Of a stretch of DNA of 34,439 nt, positions 7,420 to 15,906 are shown piece by piece (the stretch's first letter is position 1; each line of letters starts with the position of its first letter). The DNA lies in contig CAYMCP010000038.1 in assembly GCA_964388965.1 (NCBI GenBank), positions 1 to 34,439 on the forward strand. The letters are read 5' to 3'. Below the pieces are notes generated by a model. It had not been told where the DNA came from. It searched no databases and worked only from the letters and a program-made list of their open reading frames with translations. A program made the position numbers and the translations under genes. Origin of the DNA: Albibeggiatoa sp964388965 (lineage in GTDB: Bacteria > Pseudomonadota > Gammaproteobacteria > Beggiatoales > Beggiatoaceae).

Positions 7420-8379
7420 TTAGTTAATTGCATATTTTTTCATTCGATACAACAAAGTATCCCGCGTCAAACCCAATAAACGTGCCGCCTGACTTCTATT
7501 ACCATAAGTTTTAGTTAATGCCTGTTGAATCATTTGCTGTTCCAAATCCTGTAAATCAATGCCGCTTTCAGGCAATTCAAATTGTTTGATACTTGTTTTA
7601 ATCGCAGTGATTTTAGTATGAAATTCAACAGGCAAATTACTTGGCTCAACTATTTGTCCACTAAGTAAAATTAACATCCGCTCACAAAAATTACGCAATT
7701 CACGGACATTGCCTTGCCATGAATAATATTTCAATAATTTTAAAGTCGCTTTACTGTAAATAGGTGCAGGTAATTGATATTTATCAGCAAGTTGCTGTGT
7801 TATCGCATGAATTAATAAACTAATATCCTCACAACGTTTGCGCAATGGCGGCAATTCTAATGGCACGATATTCAAACGATAATATAAATCTTGTCTAAAT
7901 TCACCTGTTTGTGATAGCGCGTACAAATCCCGATGAGTCGCTGCAATCACGCGCGTGTCCACCTTTTCCGTTTGCTGTTGACCGATTGGTTGACATTCAC
8001 CTGATTCTAAAAAACGCAAGAATTTGGCTTGAATAGACAATGGTAATTCACCGATTTCATCTAAAAATAATGTACCGCCTTGTGCTGCTTGAATTTTACC
8101 TTGCTGATGTTGTATCGCACCAGTAAACGCGCCTTTACGATGTCCAAATAATTCTGATTCAACTAATTGCTCTGGCAACGCGGCACAATTAATTATGACA
8201 AATGGTTTATTAACGCGCTGACTATGATTATGAATAGCGTGCGCAAGCAATTCCTTTCCGGTGCCACTTTCACCTAACAACAATACAGTCGCGTCAGTAC
8301 GCGCAACAATTTGTGCCACACGCAAAGTATTAGCAAATTCCGGAGTTGTTCCAAGTAAATGTTTGAATGCGTTAGCCAT
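7420..8379 (-). CDS. Receiver-less sigma-54-dependent transcriptional activator
   Basis: A 319-residue bacterial enhancer-binding protein consisting of an AAA+ domain and a DNA-binding domain. Walker A is GESGTGKE (residues 36-43), the sigma-54 contact loop GAFTGA is intact (83-88), and Walker B is GGTLFLDEIGE (101-111). The C-terminus is a Fis-type helix-turn-helix (YGNRSQAARLLGLTRDTLLY, about 290-309). There is no N-terminal receiver, GAF or PAS domain, so like PspF it must be controlled by a separate partner or by its amount. Its target promoter is unknown; no clear sigma-54 -24/-12 box was recognised nearby. It is followed by a convergent terminator and preceded 32 bp upstream by truB on the same strand. 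Confidence 0.9.
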   Translation of the reverse strand: MANAFKHLLGTTPEFANTLRVAQIVARTDATVLLLGESGTGKELLAHAIHNHSQRVNKPFVIINCAALPEQLVESELFGHRKGAFTGAIQHQQGKIQAAQGGTLFLDEIGELPLSIQAKFLRFLESGECQPIGQQQTEKVDTRVIAATHRDLYALSQTGEFRQDLYYRLNIVPLELPPLRKRCEDISLLIHAITQQLADKYQLPAPIYSKATLKLLKYYSWQGNVRELRNFCERMLILLSGQIVEPSNLPVEFHTKITAIKTSIKQFELPESGIDLQDLEQQMIQQALTKTYGNRSQAARLLGLTRDTLLYRMKKYAIN

Positions 8380-8411
8380 TATGTTTCCAGCAATGTCATA
8401 AATTTAAATAA

Positions 8412-9311
8412 TTATAAGTTCATTAAACGTTTAGGTGCAATACGTCCATCATCTAACACGCAACCGATGCCAATAAATGCTTGTTCTGTTGTAAATAATT
8501 TAACCCAACCTTCAGAAGGTGCATGGGCGACCTGCACAGCTTGCCCTTGACGGACGTAAAAACTTAAATCTTCAGACAAATATAGAGTAGGTAAATGTGG
8601 CAAAGCAGATTCAATTGGAATTAATAAGTTATCTAAGGCGGTAAAATCTGGCATTTGTTGTAACATCTCGAAATCTAACATATTTTTATAATGTCCGACT
8701 TGACTACGATGCAAAGCACTCAAATGCGCCCCACAGCCTAGTGCCTCGCCAATATCTTCAGCTAAAGTACGGATATATGTACCTTTCGAGCAATGCACAT
8801 CAATAATCAATTTTGGCAAACTAATATCAATAATATTAATGCTATAAATAGTGATTGAACGTGTTTCACGTTCTACTGTTTGCCCTTCGCGTGCCAATTT
8901 ATATAACGGTTGCCCATGATATTTTAACGCAGAATACATAGGCGGTAACTGCTGTTGCTCGCCGATAAAATTTAGAATAATTTGCTTAATTTTTCTTTCA
9001 TCAACATTATCAACTAAGCGTTGTTGCAATATTTCACCTTCACTATCGGCGGTTGTAGTCGTCACACCTAAATGACATTCAGCAATATAATGCTTATCTG
9101 CATCAAGTAGAAAATGAGAAATTTTAGTTGCCTCGCCTAAACATAACGGCAATAAACCGGTTGCCAGTGGGTCTAAACTACCTGTATGTCCTATTTTGTT
9201 TGCATTATATAAACGTTTAATTTTTTGTAAAATAGCGTTAGATGTTATGCTTATTGGTTTATTAAGCAATAAAATACCGTGTACATCACGACCTTTACGC
9301 CTTCTCGCCAT
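8412..9311 (-). CDS. truB: tRNA pseudouridine(55) synthase TruB
   Basis: A 299-residue enzyme that isomerises U55 of the tRNA T-loop to pseudouridine. The catalytic motif GHTGSLDPLATG gives nucleophile Asp47 (Asp48 in E. coli); KGTYIRTLAEDIGEALG and a C-terminal PUA-like part (VRQGQAVQVAH) complete the family pattern. Several ATG codons are in frame; MARRRKGRDVHG (9311) is chosen because AGGGG precedes it by eight bases and because it matches usual TruB N-termini. This start lies inside the 3' end of rbfA (17-bp overlap), so the two are translationally coupled. Usually rpsO follows truB; here a sigma-54 regulator does. Confidence 0.95.
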   Translation of the reverse strand: MARRRKGRDVHGILLLNKPISITSNAILQKIKRLYNANKIGHTGSLDPLATGLLPLCLGEATKISHFLLDADKHYIAECHLGVTTTTADSEGEILQQRLVDNVDERKIKQIILNFIGEQQQLPPMYSALKYHGQPLYKLAREGQTVERETRSITIYSINIIDISLPKLIIDVHCSKGTYIRTLAEDIGEALGCGAHLSALHRSQVGHYKNMLDFEMLQQMPDFTALDNLLIPIESALPHLPTLYLSEDLSFYVRQGQAVQVAHAPSEGWVKLFTTEQAFIGIGCVLDDGRIAPKRLMNL

Positions 9312-9675
9312 CGCCTTCATCCCCTTTTGGCGCGACCGAATCAATTAAAGCACTTAAACGGCTGCCTTCTGCAACACTAACATCATATTTAAACTGTAGA
9401 CGTGGCACAGTGCGAATATTATTGATACGTTGTGATAAATGATGACGCAAAATCCCTGCTCTATGAGCAAGATACGCGATTGCATCTTTTTGGTCTAATT
9501 CACCACCAAAACAAGTAAAATAAACAATTGCATTTTTTAAATCGGGCGAAGTATTAACCTCAGAAATCGTGAGCATACCAAGCCGTTTCATTTCCAACTC
9601 ACGTTGGATAATATCAGATAACTCTTTTTGAATTAAGCTGTTAATTCGAGTAGGACGTTTAAATTCTTTAGGCAT
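9295..9675 (-). CDS. rbfA: Ribosome-binding factor A
   Basis: A 126-residue KH-like protein that binds immature 30S subunits and assists 16S rRNA 5'-end maturation. Family features: FKRPTRINSLIQKELSDII at the N-terminus, TISEVNTSPDLKNAIVYFT in the middle, and LRHHLSQRINNIRTVPRLQF, the typical RbfA block. It heads an rbfA-truB pair. In most gammaproteobacteria it is preceded by nusA-infB; here the upstream side is a 423-bp non-coding region and then the NRPS on the other strand, so the ribosome-biogenesis operon has been split. No strong Shine-Dalgarno site is visible. Confidence 0.95.
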   Translation of the reverse strand: MPKEFKRPTRINSLIQKELSDIIQRELEMKRLGMLTISEVNTSPDLKNAIVYFTCFGGELDQKDAIAYLAHRAGILRHHLSQRINNIRTVPRLQFKYDVSVAEGSRLSALIDSVAPKGDEGDGEKA

Positions 9676-10098
9676 ATTAATTGGGTGCAGTTAGCGGAAA
9701 AATGTATTTTTTAATTTTGATTAACTATTAAGGGATTTTATGAAGTTATAGAATCTCAAACCTACAAGGCTACTAATCGCTTCTATTATAAAGAAAAAAT
9801 ATATCTTGGGAAATAATATTTGATTGATCCATATTCACCGCCAGTATTTTTAGGACTGATAATAGTTTACATATCAATCACATTTCAAAATATAGGATTT
9901 AATATACAAAAATATAAATACAAACGCATTACATAATGATTTATAAAGTATTTTCCCAAACAATTTTACATAATTAGGTTGAAAAATAAATTTTAATTCT
10001 AAATTTACCAAAAAAATTTTGCTCAAAATGAATCTATTAACTCACAACAGTTTTTAGGGTACAATAATTAGCATTTATTTTCGACCTAAATTTAATTC
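9676..10098. other. Divergent intergenic region between rbfA and the NRPS
   Basis: No open frame of note. Very AT-rich, with promoters expected in both directions. I see no riboswitch, tRNA or repeat. A candidate NRPS promoter lies at its right end (listed separately). Confidence 0.5.
10037..10065 (+). promoter_or_regulatory. Candidate promoter of the NRPS operon
   Basis: TTAACT (10037-10042) and TACAAT (10060-10065) are separated by 17 bases, a good sigma-70 geometry, and lie 33 bases before the NRPS start codon. No Shine-Dalgarno sequence is visible before that ATG, so translation initiation may be weak. No operator-like palindrome was noticed. Confidence 0.35.
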
Positions 10099-13000
10099 AT
10101 GTTAAGCAAAAAAAACTATCAGAAAATTGAAATCTGGAATGATACGGCTAAAACATATCCACATCAATGTTTACACCATCTCATTGAATTACAAGTAAAA
10201 AAGACACCAAATATAACTGCTGTTAGCATAGACAATCACGCACTGAGCTATCAACAACTGAATCAACAAGCGAATCAATTAGCACATTATTTGGTTGAGT
10301 TAGGTGTAACGACGGATAATATTGTCGGCGTGTGTGCTGAACGTTCCCTAGAAATGGTAATAGGTTTATTGGCAATTTTAAAAGCAGGAGCGGCTTATTT
10401 ACCATTAGACCCAGATTATCCAGCAGAAAGATTAGCTTTTATGCTAGATGATGCACAAATTAGCATTATTTTGACTCAAAATCATATTAATCTACCTCAT
10501 ACTACTGCGCAACTTATTAATTTAAATAAAATAAACTATCAAAAATATCCAACAAAAAACCTAAATATTACAGTTGGACTAGATAACCTAGCCTATGTTA
10601 TTTATACCTCTGGTTCAACTGGCAAACCAAAGGGTGCAATGAATACCCATTTAGCAATAAGTAATCGCTTATTATGGATGCAGGATGCGTATAATTTAAC
10701 CTTACAAGACAAGGTGTTACAAAAAACGCCATTTAGTTTTGATGTATCGGTATGGGAATTTTTCTGGCCATTAATGACTGGGGCACAGCTCGTCATGGCG
10801 AAGCCTAAAGGGCATCGAGACCCGAATTATTTAGCACAACTGATTGCACAACAACAAATCACAACATTGCATTTTGTACCCTCTATGTTACGAATTTTCT
10901 TAAATACGTCACAATTATCACTTTGCACGAGTTTAAAACGAGTATTTTGCAGTGGTGAAGCCTTATCAGTCGAATTACAAAATCAATTTTTCCAACATTT
11001 TAGCAAAGTTGAATTACACAATTTATACGGTCCGACAGAGGCGGCTGTAGATGTCAGTTTTTGGAGCAGCCAACCAAATGAGCAAGGGTACACAGTCCCG
11101 ATAGGTAAACCCATTGCTAATTTACAACTTTACATTTTAGATCAACAAAATCAATTAGTTGAAATTGGTGAGACGGGTGAATTGCACATTGCTGGTATAG
11201 GTTTAGCACGCGGTTATTTAAATCGCCCTGAGCTGACTGGAGAAAAATTTATTTACCTTGATTTACCAACTGGCAAGATCAGAATGTACAAAACTGGTGA
11301 TTTAGCGCGTTATCGGGCAGATGGTAATATTGAATTTTTAGGAAGAATGGATTATCAAGTTAAAATTCGTGGTTTTCGCATCGAATTAGGAGAAATTGAA
11401 ACTTATTTAAATCGACATCCCGCGATTGCAAAATCAGTTATCACGCCTATAGAACAACAACATGATACGAAACTTGTCGCCTATGTCGTGCCAAAACAAA
11501 ACACACCATTATATCGTTGGCTAAACTTACAGCAACAAGATAAATTAGCAAATCAACACAGCTATGAATTACCAAATGGTATGACAATTATTCATCAAAA
11601 TAAAGATGAAACTAATTTTACTTACCAAGAAATTTTTATTGAAAACAAATATTTACAACATGGCATTACTATTCCACAACAATCAACTATTTTTGATGTT
11701 GGTGCAAATATTGGCTTATTTAGTTTATTTGCAGCACAATACCCTAATGTAAAAATCTATGCTTTTGAGCCAATTGCTGCTATTTTTAAAAATTTAAGCA
11801 TAAATAGTGAAATTTATAATTTAAACGCGACATTATATGCCTGTGGTTTAGCAAATGAAAATACGACCGCCGATTTTACTTATTATCCGCATATTTCATT
11901 AATTTCGAGTTGTTTTGTCGAAAAAGGTACAAAAGAACAAATTTTAACAACTTATTTAAATAAATATCAATACTTAACAACACAACAAAGTTTAACAACA
12001 AAACGTTTTGAATGCACATTGCGTACATTGTCAAGTGTTATTGCTGAAAATGAGATACAACAGATTGATTTATTAAAAATTAATGTGCCGGAAAGTGAAT
12101 TACTAGTTTTACAAGGCATCGAAACGCAAGATTGGCAAAAAATTAAACAAATTGTCATTGAAGTTCACAATAGTGCTGAACGTTTAGATATGATTAAAAA
12201 ATTATTAACTGCGCATCAGTTTGAATTTACGATTGAGCAAGAACAAAACTTGCAAGATAATGAATTATATACAATTTATGCCAAGCGTCACCACTTTCAA
12301 TCTTCAATACCTACTGCTTATCAATGGGCAAGTAGCAAAAATGTCATTCACGCATTGCGTCAAACGCTGAATCAAAATTTACCGGATTATATGTTACCTA
12401 GTTATTATCATTGGTTGACCGATATTCCTTTGAATCCAAATGGAAAAATTGATCGTAATGCCTTACCTATAATTGATTTGAATCAACGTAATTTACTTGT
12501 ACCTTATGTTGCGGCTAAAAATGAAAAACAAAGCCATTTAATTAAATTATGGCAAGAATTGCTAAACATTGAAAAAATTGGTATTCACGATGATTTTTTT
12601 GAATTAGGTGGACATTCCTTACTCGCAGTGCAAATGCTAGCTAAAATTCAATCTTTATGGTCTGTAGAGCTGGCTTTAAATCAATTATTTTCTGCGCCAA
12701 CCGTTGCTCAGCTCAGCAATTTAATTGATCAACAAGAACAACCATGCCATTTGGAAAATCGTCCAATAAGCCCGCTCATACCCCTATCTTACTCACAACA
12801 ACAACAATGGTTTATTTGTCAATTAGAACCAGATAAACCTATTTATAATGAACCAATTACAATTTATTTCCATCAAAAAATAGATGATTATGCGCTAGAA
12901 AAAGCTTTAAACCATTTATTGCAACGTCATAGCATTTTACGCACGCGCTTTCAAACTGACAATGCAACACAAGCTTATCAAATTATTGATGATACTGCCT

Positions 13001-15906
13001 ACATAAAATTAGAAACAATTTCTGTAGATAATGAGCAAACCGCTTTAGCAATTGCGCAGCATCAAGCTAAAAAACGATATGATTTACAAAAAGATTTATT
13101 AATTTCGGCTATTCTAATCAAACTCACAGATATTGATTATCGCTTATATTTATGTATTCATCATATTTTGATTGATGGTGTTTCTTTTTATCACATTTTC
13201 CTACCAGAATTACATCAGGCGTATCAGGCATTTAGTCAGCAGCAATTACCTGATTTAGCAGAAATTAATACAACATATCAGGATTTTGTACAATGGCAAC
13301 GGCAACAAACTAATTTTTCAACCGAGCTAAATTATTGGGAACATAAATTAAAAAATTTACCAATATTACAATTACCTACAGACTTCCAACGTCCTAAACA
13401 CAATACATTTAATGGTAAAAACTACTTATTTGAACTTGATAGCGATTTAGTGCAGCAATTAAAGCAATTAGCACAGCAAGAAGGCGTAACATTGTTTATG
13501 CTACTTATCACTGTGTTTGCCGTGTTATTGTACCGTTACACTGGACAGAGCGATATTCCAATTGGTACGGTAACAGGAATGCGACAACGTACTGAATTTA
13601 AATCTATTTTAGGATTATTTTTGAATACATTGCTACTAAGAACAGATTTAAGTAAAAATCCATCGTTTTTAACATTATTACAACAAATGAAATACGACAT
13701 TTTGGAAGCCTATCGCTATCAAAATGTACCGTTCACTCAAATCGTTGAGCGGCTCAAACCACAACAAAGTGTTGGATATAATCCATTATTTCAAGTGATG
13801 TTTGATTTAGACCCTGAACCCGTTATGACAGGCAGTTGGCAAGCCAATCATTTTGATATTCATACCGATACTGCAAAGTTTGATTTAACTTTAGAGCTTT
13901 TTCCGCTTCGAGAACAATTTAAGGCGCGTTTTGAATATAATACAGATTTATTTTCTGAAAAAACAATTAGTTATCTAGCAAGGCATTTACAAAATTTATT
14001 ACAAAGCATTGTGCGCACACCACTGCAAACTATTGCTCAATTAGCCATGCTAAACGCTGTAGACTATGAAGAATTTGATCAATGGAATCATACAGTTACA
14101 GATTATCCAAAGCAAACAATTGCCATTTTATTTGAGCAGCAAGTAGCACGTACACCAGACGCAATTGCTTTGCAGTTTGAGCAAAAAACTTTAACTTATA
14201 CGGTGTTAAATCAATCAGCGAATCAATTAGCACATTATTTACAACAACAAGGTGTGACCACAGAAAGTTTAGTTGGTGTTTGTATTGCGCGTAGTTGTGA
14301 GCTAATTATTGCTTTATTGGGAATTTTAAAAGCAGGTGGCTGTTATGTGCCATTTGATCCAGAATATCCTAAGCAACGTCTTGATTTTATGTTAAAAGAT
14401 ACTGGTATAAAATACATGTTGACTCATAGTCAGTTTGCTGAAATATTACCGTCGGTTGAACACACGATCTACATTGATAACTATGAAAATATTATTACGC
14501 AAAGTATAGAAAATGTGCGTTCTGAAGCAAATTATCAAAATTTAGCATATATTATGTATACATCCGGCTCAACCGGCGAACCAAAAGGTGTGTGTGTAAC
14601 CCAGCAAGGTGTTGTTAGATTAGTAAAAAATACAAATTATATGTCATTCGATGCGGATTTAACTTTTTTACAATTAGCAACGATTTCGTTTGATGCTTCG
14701 ACTTGGGAAATTTGGGGTAGTTTGTTGAATGGTGCGAAGTTAGTACTTGCGCCCGCACAAACGCCAAGTTTAGAACAGTTAGCAGAAATTATCCTTAAAA
14801 ATCAAATTACTAGCGCATTTCTAACTGCTGGTTTATTCCATCAAATGGTGGAAAATCACTTGTCTGTCTTGCAAAAATTGCGTTGTTTATTAGCAGGTGG
14901 TGATGCGTTATCAGTTTCTCATGTGCAAGCTATTCTGCATAAAACAGAGCATACATTAATCAATGGCTATGGACCGACTGAAAATACAACTTTTACCTGT
15001 TGTTACCGAATGGATAAGACAACAAAAATTATTGAAACTATACCAATTGGAAAGCCAATTTCTAATACGCAAGTTTATGTTTTAGATGAATATCAACAGC
15101 CTGTTCCAATTGGCGTGATAGGCGAATTATATATTGCAGGCGATGGTTTAGCACAAAATTATCTTAAACGTCCAAATTTAGCAAAATTTGTTGATGTAAC
15201 GATACCTTGGCTAGATAAACCACAACGTATGTATAAATCTGGTGATCTAGTGCGTTTTCGTCGAGATGGTAATTTGGAGTTTTTTGGACGTGTTGATTTT
15301 CAAGTAAAAATTCGAGGTTTTCGCATCGAATTGGGTGAAATTGAAACCACATTGCAACAGCATTCCGCGATTAAAAGTGCTATTGTCACTATATGGGAAC
15401 AAAAATCACAAAAATACTTAGTTGCATATTATATTGCTGAACAAGCTATTGATAGCAAGCAATTACAAGATTTTTTACAACAAAAATTACCTTATTACAT
15501 GATACCGCAATTTTTCATTCAAATGACGAAATTTGAGTTAAATTTGAATGGTAAAGTTGATCGTCATCGCTTACCAACACCAGATACACAAAGCAATATA
15601 GGTAATATTCAGTACACCACCGCGCAAACTTTAACCAAAACGGAGCAGACATTACTAGAAATATGGAAAAAACTATTGCCTATCACTGATTTTTCTATTG
15701 ATGATAACTTTTTCAAATTAGGAGGGCATTCTCTGTTAGCAACTCAAGTTATTTCTAGGGTAAATCAACAATTTAGTTTACAGTTGCCACTACGAAGTAT
15801 TTTTGAAACTTCAACAATTAGACAGTTAGCCAAACAAGTAGATACGCTGATTTGGATGCGTTCTGATTCAGACTCTCAAACCGAAAGAGAAGAAGGTGAA
15901 TTATGA
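10099..15906 (+). CDS. NRPS: A(Ser)-[FkbM MT]-PCP-C-A-PCP, loading and first extension modules
   Basis: A 1935-residue assembly-line protein that begins directly with an adenylation domain (about 30-790), so it starts the peptide. A1 carries YTSGSTGKPKG (169-179), FDVSVW (214-219), NLYGPTEAAVD (308-318) and the catalytic Lys783 in NGKIDR. Its specificity residues read DVWHFSLVDK, the serine code of EntF. Between motif A8 (417-434) and the A9/A10 end lies an inserted FkbM-type methyltransferase (about 470-730; SAM motif FDVGANIGLFS, then DLLKINVPESELLVL). PCP1 carries Ser840 in GGHSLL; C (893-1325) has HHILIDG (1021-1027). A2 (1340-1825) has code residues DAWFLGGTFK, nearest to aliphatic codes (Val/Leu), uncertain. 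PCP2 carries Ser1878. The acidic tail SDSDSQTEREEGEL should dock to the next protein. The stop codon overlaps the next start (ATGA). Confidence 0.93.
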   Translation: MLSKKNYQKIEIWNDTAKTYPHQCLHHLIELQVKKTPNITAVSIDNHALSYQQLNQQANQLAHYLVELGVTTDNIVGVCAERSLEMVIGLLAILKAGAAYLPLDPDYPAERLAFMLDDAQISIILTQNHINLPHTTAQLINLNKINYQKYPTKNLNITVGLDNLAYVIYTSGSTGKPKGAMNTHLAISNRLLWMQDAYNLTLQDKVLQKTPFSFDVSVWEFFWPLMTGAQLVMAKPKGHRDPNYLAQLIAQQQITTLHFVPSMLRIFLNTSQLSLCTSLKRVFCSGEALSVELQNQFFQHFSKVELHNLYGPTEAAVDVSFWSSQPNEQGYTVPIGKPIANLQLYILDQQNQLVEIGETGELHIAGIGLARGYLNRPELTGEKFIYLDLPTGKIRMYKTGDLARYRADGNIEFLGRMDYQVKIRGFRIELGEIETYLNRHPAIAKSVITPIEQQHDTKLVAYVVPKQNTPLYRWLNLQQQDKLANQHSYELPNGMTIIHQNKDETNFTYQEIFIENKYLQHGITIPQQSTIFDVGANIGLFSLFAAQYPNVKIYAFEPIAAIFKNLSINSEIYNLNATLYACGLANENTTADFTYYPHISLISSCFVEKGTKEQILTTYLNKYQYLTTQQSLTTKRFECTLRTLSSVIAENEIQQIDLLKINVPESELLVLQGIETQDWQKIKQIVIEVHNSAERLDMIKKLLTAHQFEFTIEQEQNLQDNELYTIYAKRHHFQSSIPTAYQWASSKNVIHALRQTLNQNLPDYMLPSYYHWLTDIPLNPNGKIDRNALPIIDLNQRNLLVPYVAAKNEKQSHLIKLWQELLNIEKIGIHDDFFELGGHSLLAVQMLAKIQSLWSVELALNQLFSAPTVAQLSNLIDQQEQPCHLENRPISPLIPLSYSQQQQWFICQLEPDKPIYNEPITIYFHQKIDDYALEKALNHLLQRHSILRTRFQTDNATQAYQIIDDTAYIKLETISVDNEQTALAIAQHQAKKRYDLQKDLLISAILIKLTDIDYRLYLCIHHILIDGVSFYHIFLPELHQAYQAFSQQQLPDLAEINTTYQDFVQWQRQQTNFSTELNYWEHKLKNLPILQLPTDFQRPKHNTFNGKNYLFELDSDLVQQLKQLAQQEGVTLFMLLITVFAVLLYRYTGQSDIPIGTVTGMRQRTEFKSILGLFLNTLLLRTDLSKNPSFLTLLQQMKYDILEAYRYQNVPFTQIVERLKPQQSVGYNPLFQVMFDLDPEPVMTGSWQANHFDIHTDTAKFDLTLELFPLREQFKARFEYNTDLFSEKTISYLARHLQNLLQSIVRTPLQTIAQLAMLNAVDYEEFDQWNHTVTDYPKQTIAILFEQQVARTPDAIALQFEQKTLTYTVLNQSANQLAHYLQQQGVTTESLVGVCIARSCELIIALLGILKAGGCYVPFDPEYPKQRLDFMLKDTGIKYMLTHSQFAEILPSVEHTIYIDNYENIITQSIENVRSEANYQNLAYIMYTSGSTGEPKGVCVTQQGVVRLVKNTNYMSFDADLTFLQLATISFDASTWEIWGSLLNGAKLVLAPAQTPSLEQLAEIILKNQITSAFLTAGLFHQMVENHLSVLQKLRCLLAGGDALSVSHVQAILHKTEHTLINGYGPTENTTFTCCYRMDKTTKIIETIPIGKPISNTQVYVLDEYQQPVPIGVIGELYIAGDGLAQNYLKRPNLAKFVDVTIPWLDKPQRMYKSGDLVRFRRDGNLEFFGRVDFQVKIRGFRIELGEIETTLQQHSAIKSAIVTIWEQKSQKYLVAYYIAEQAIDSKQLQDFLQQKLPYYMIPQFFIQMTKFELNLNGKVDRHRLPTPDTQSNIGNIQYTTAQTLTKTEQTLLEIWKKLLPITDFSIDDNFFKLGGHSLLATQVISRVNQQFSLQLPLRSIFETSTIRQLAKQVDTLIWMRSDSDSQTEREEGEL

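Noticed and set aside
12775..14073. Epimerisation or heterocyclisation function for the first C domain
   Set aside because: It has the ordinary HHILIDG condensation motif, not the DxxxxD heterocyclisation motif, and there is no separate epimerase domain.
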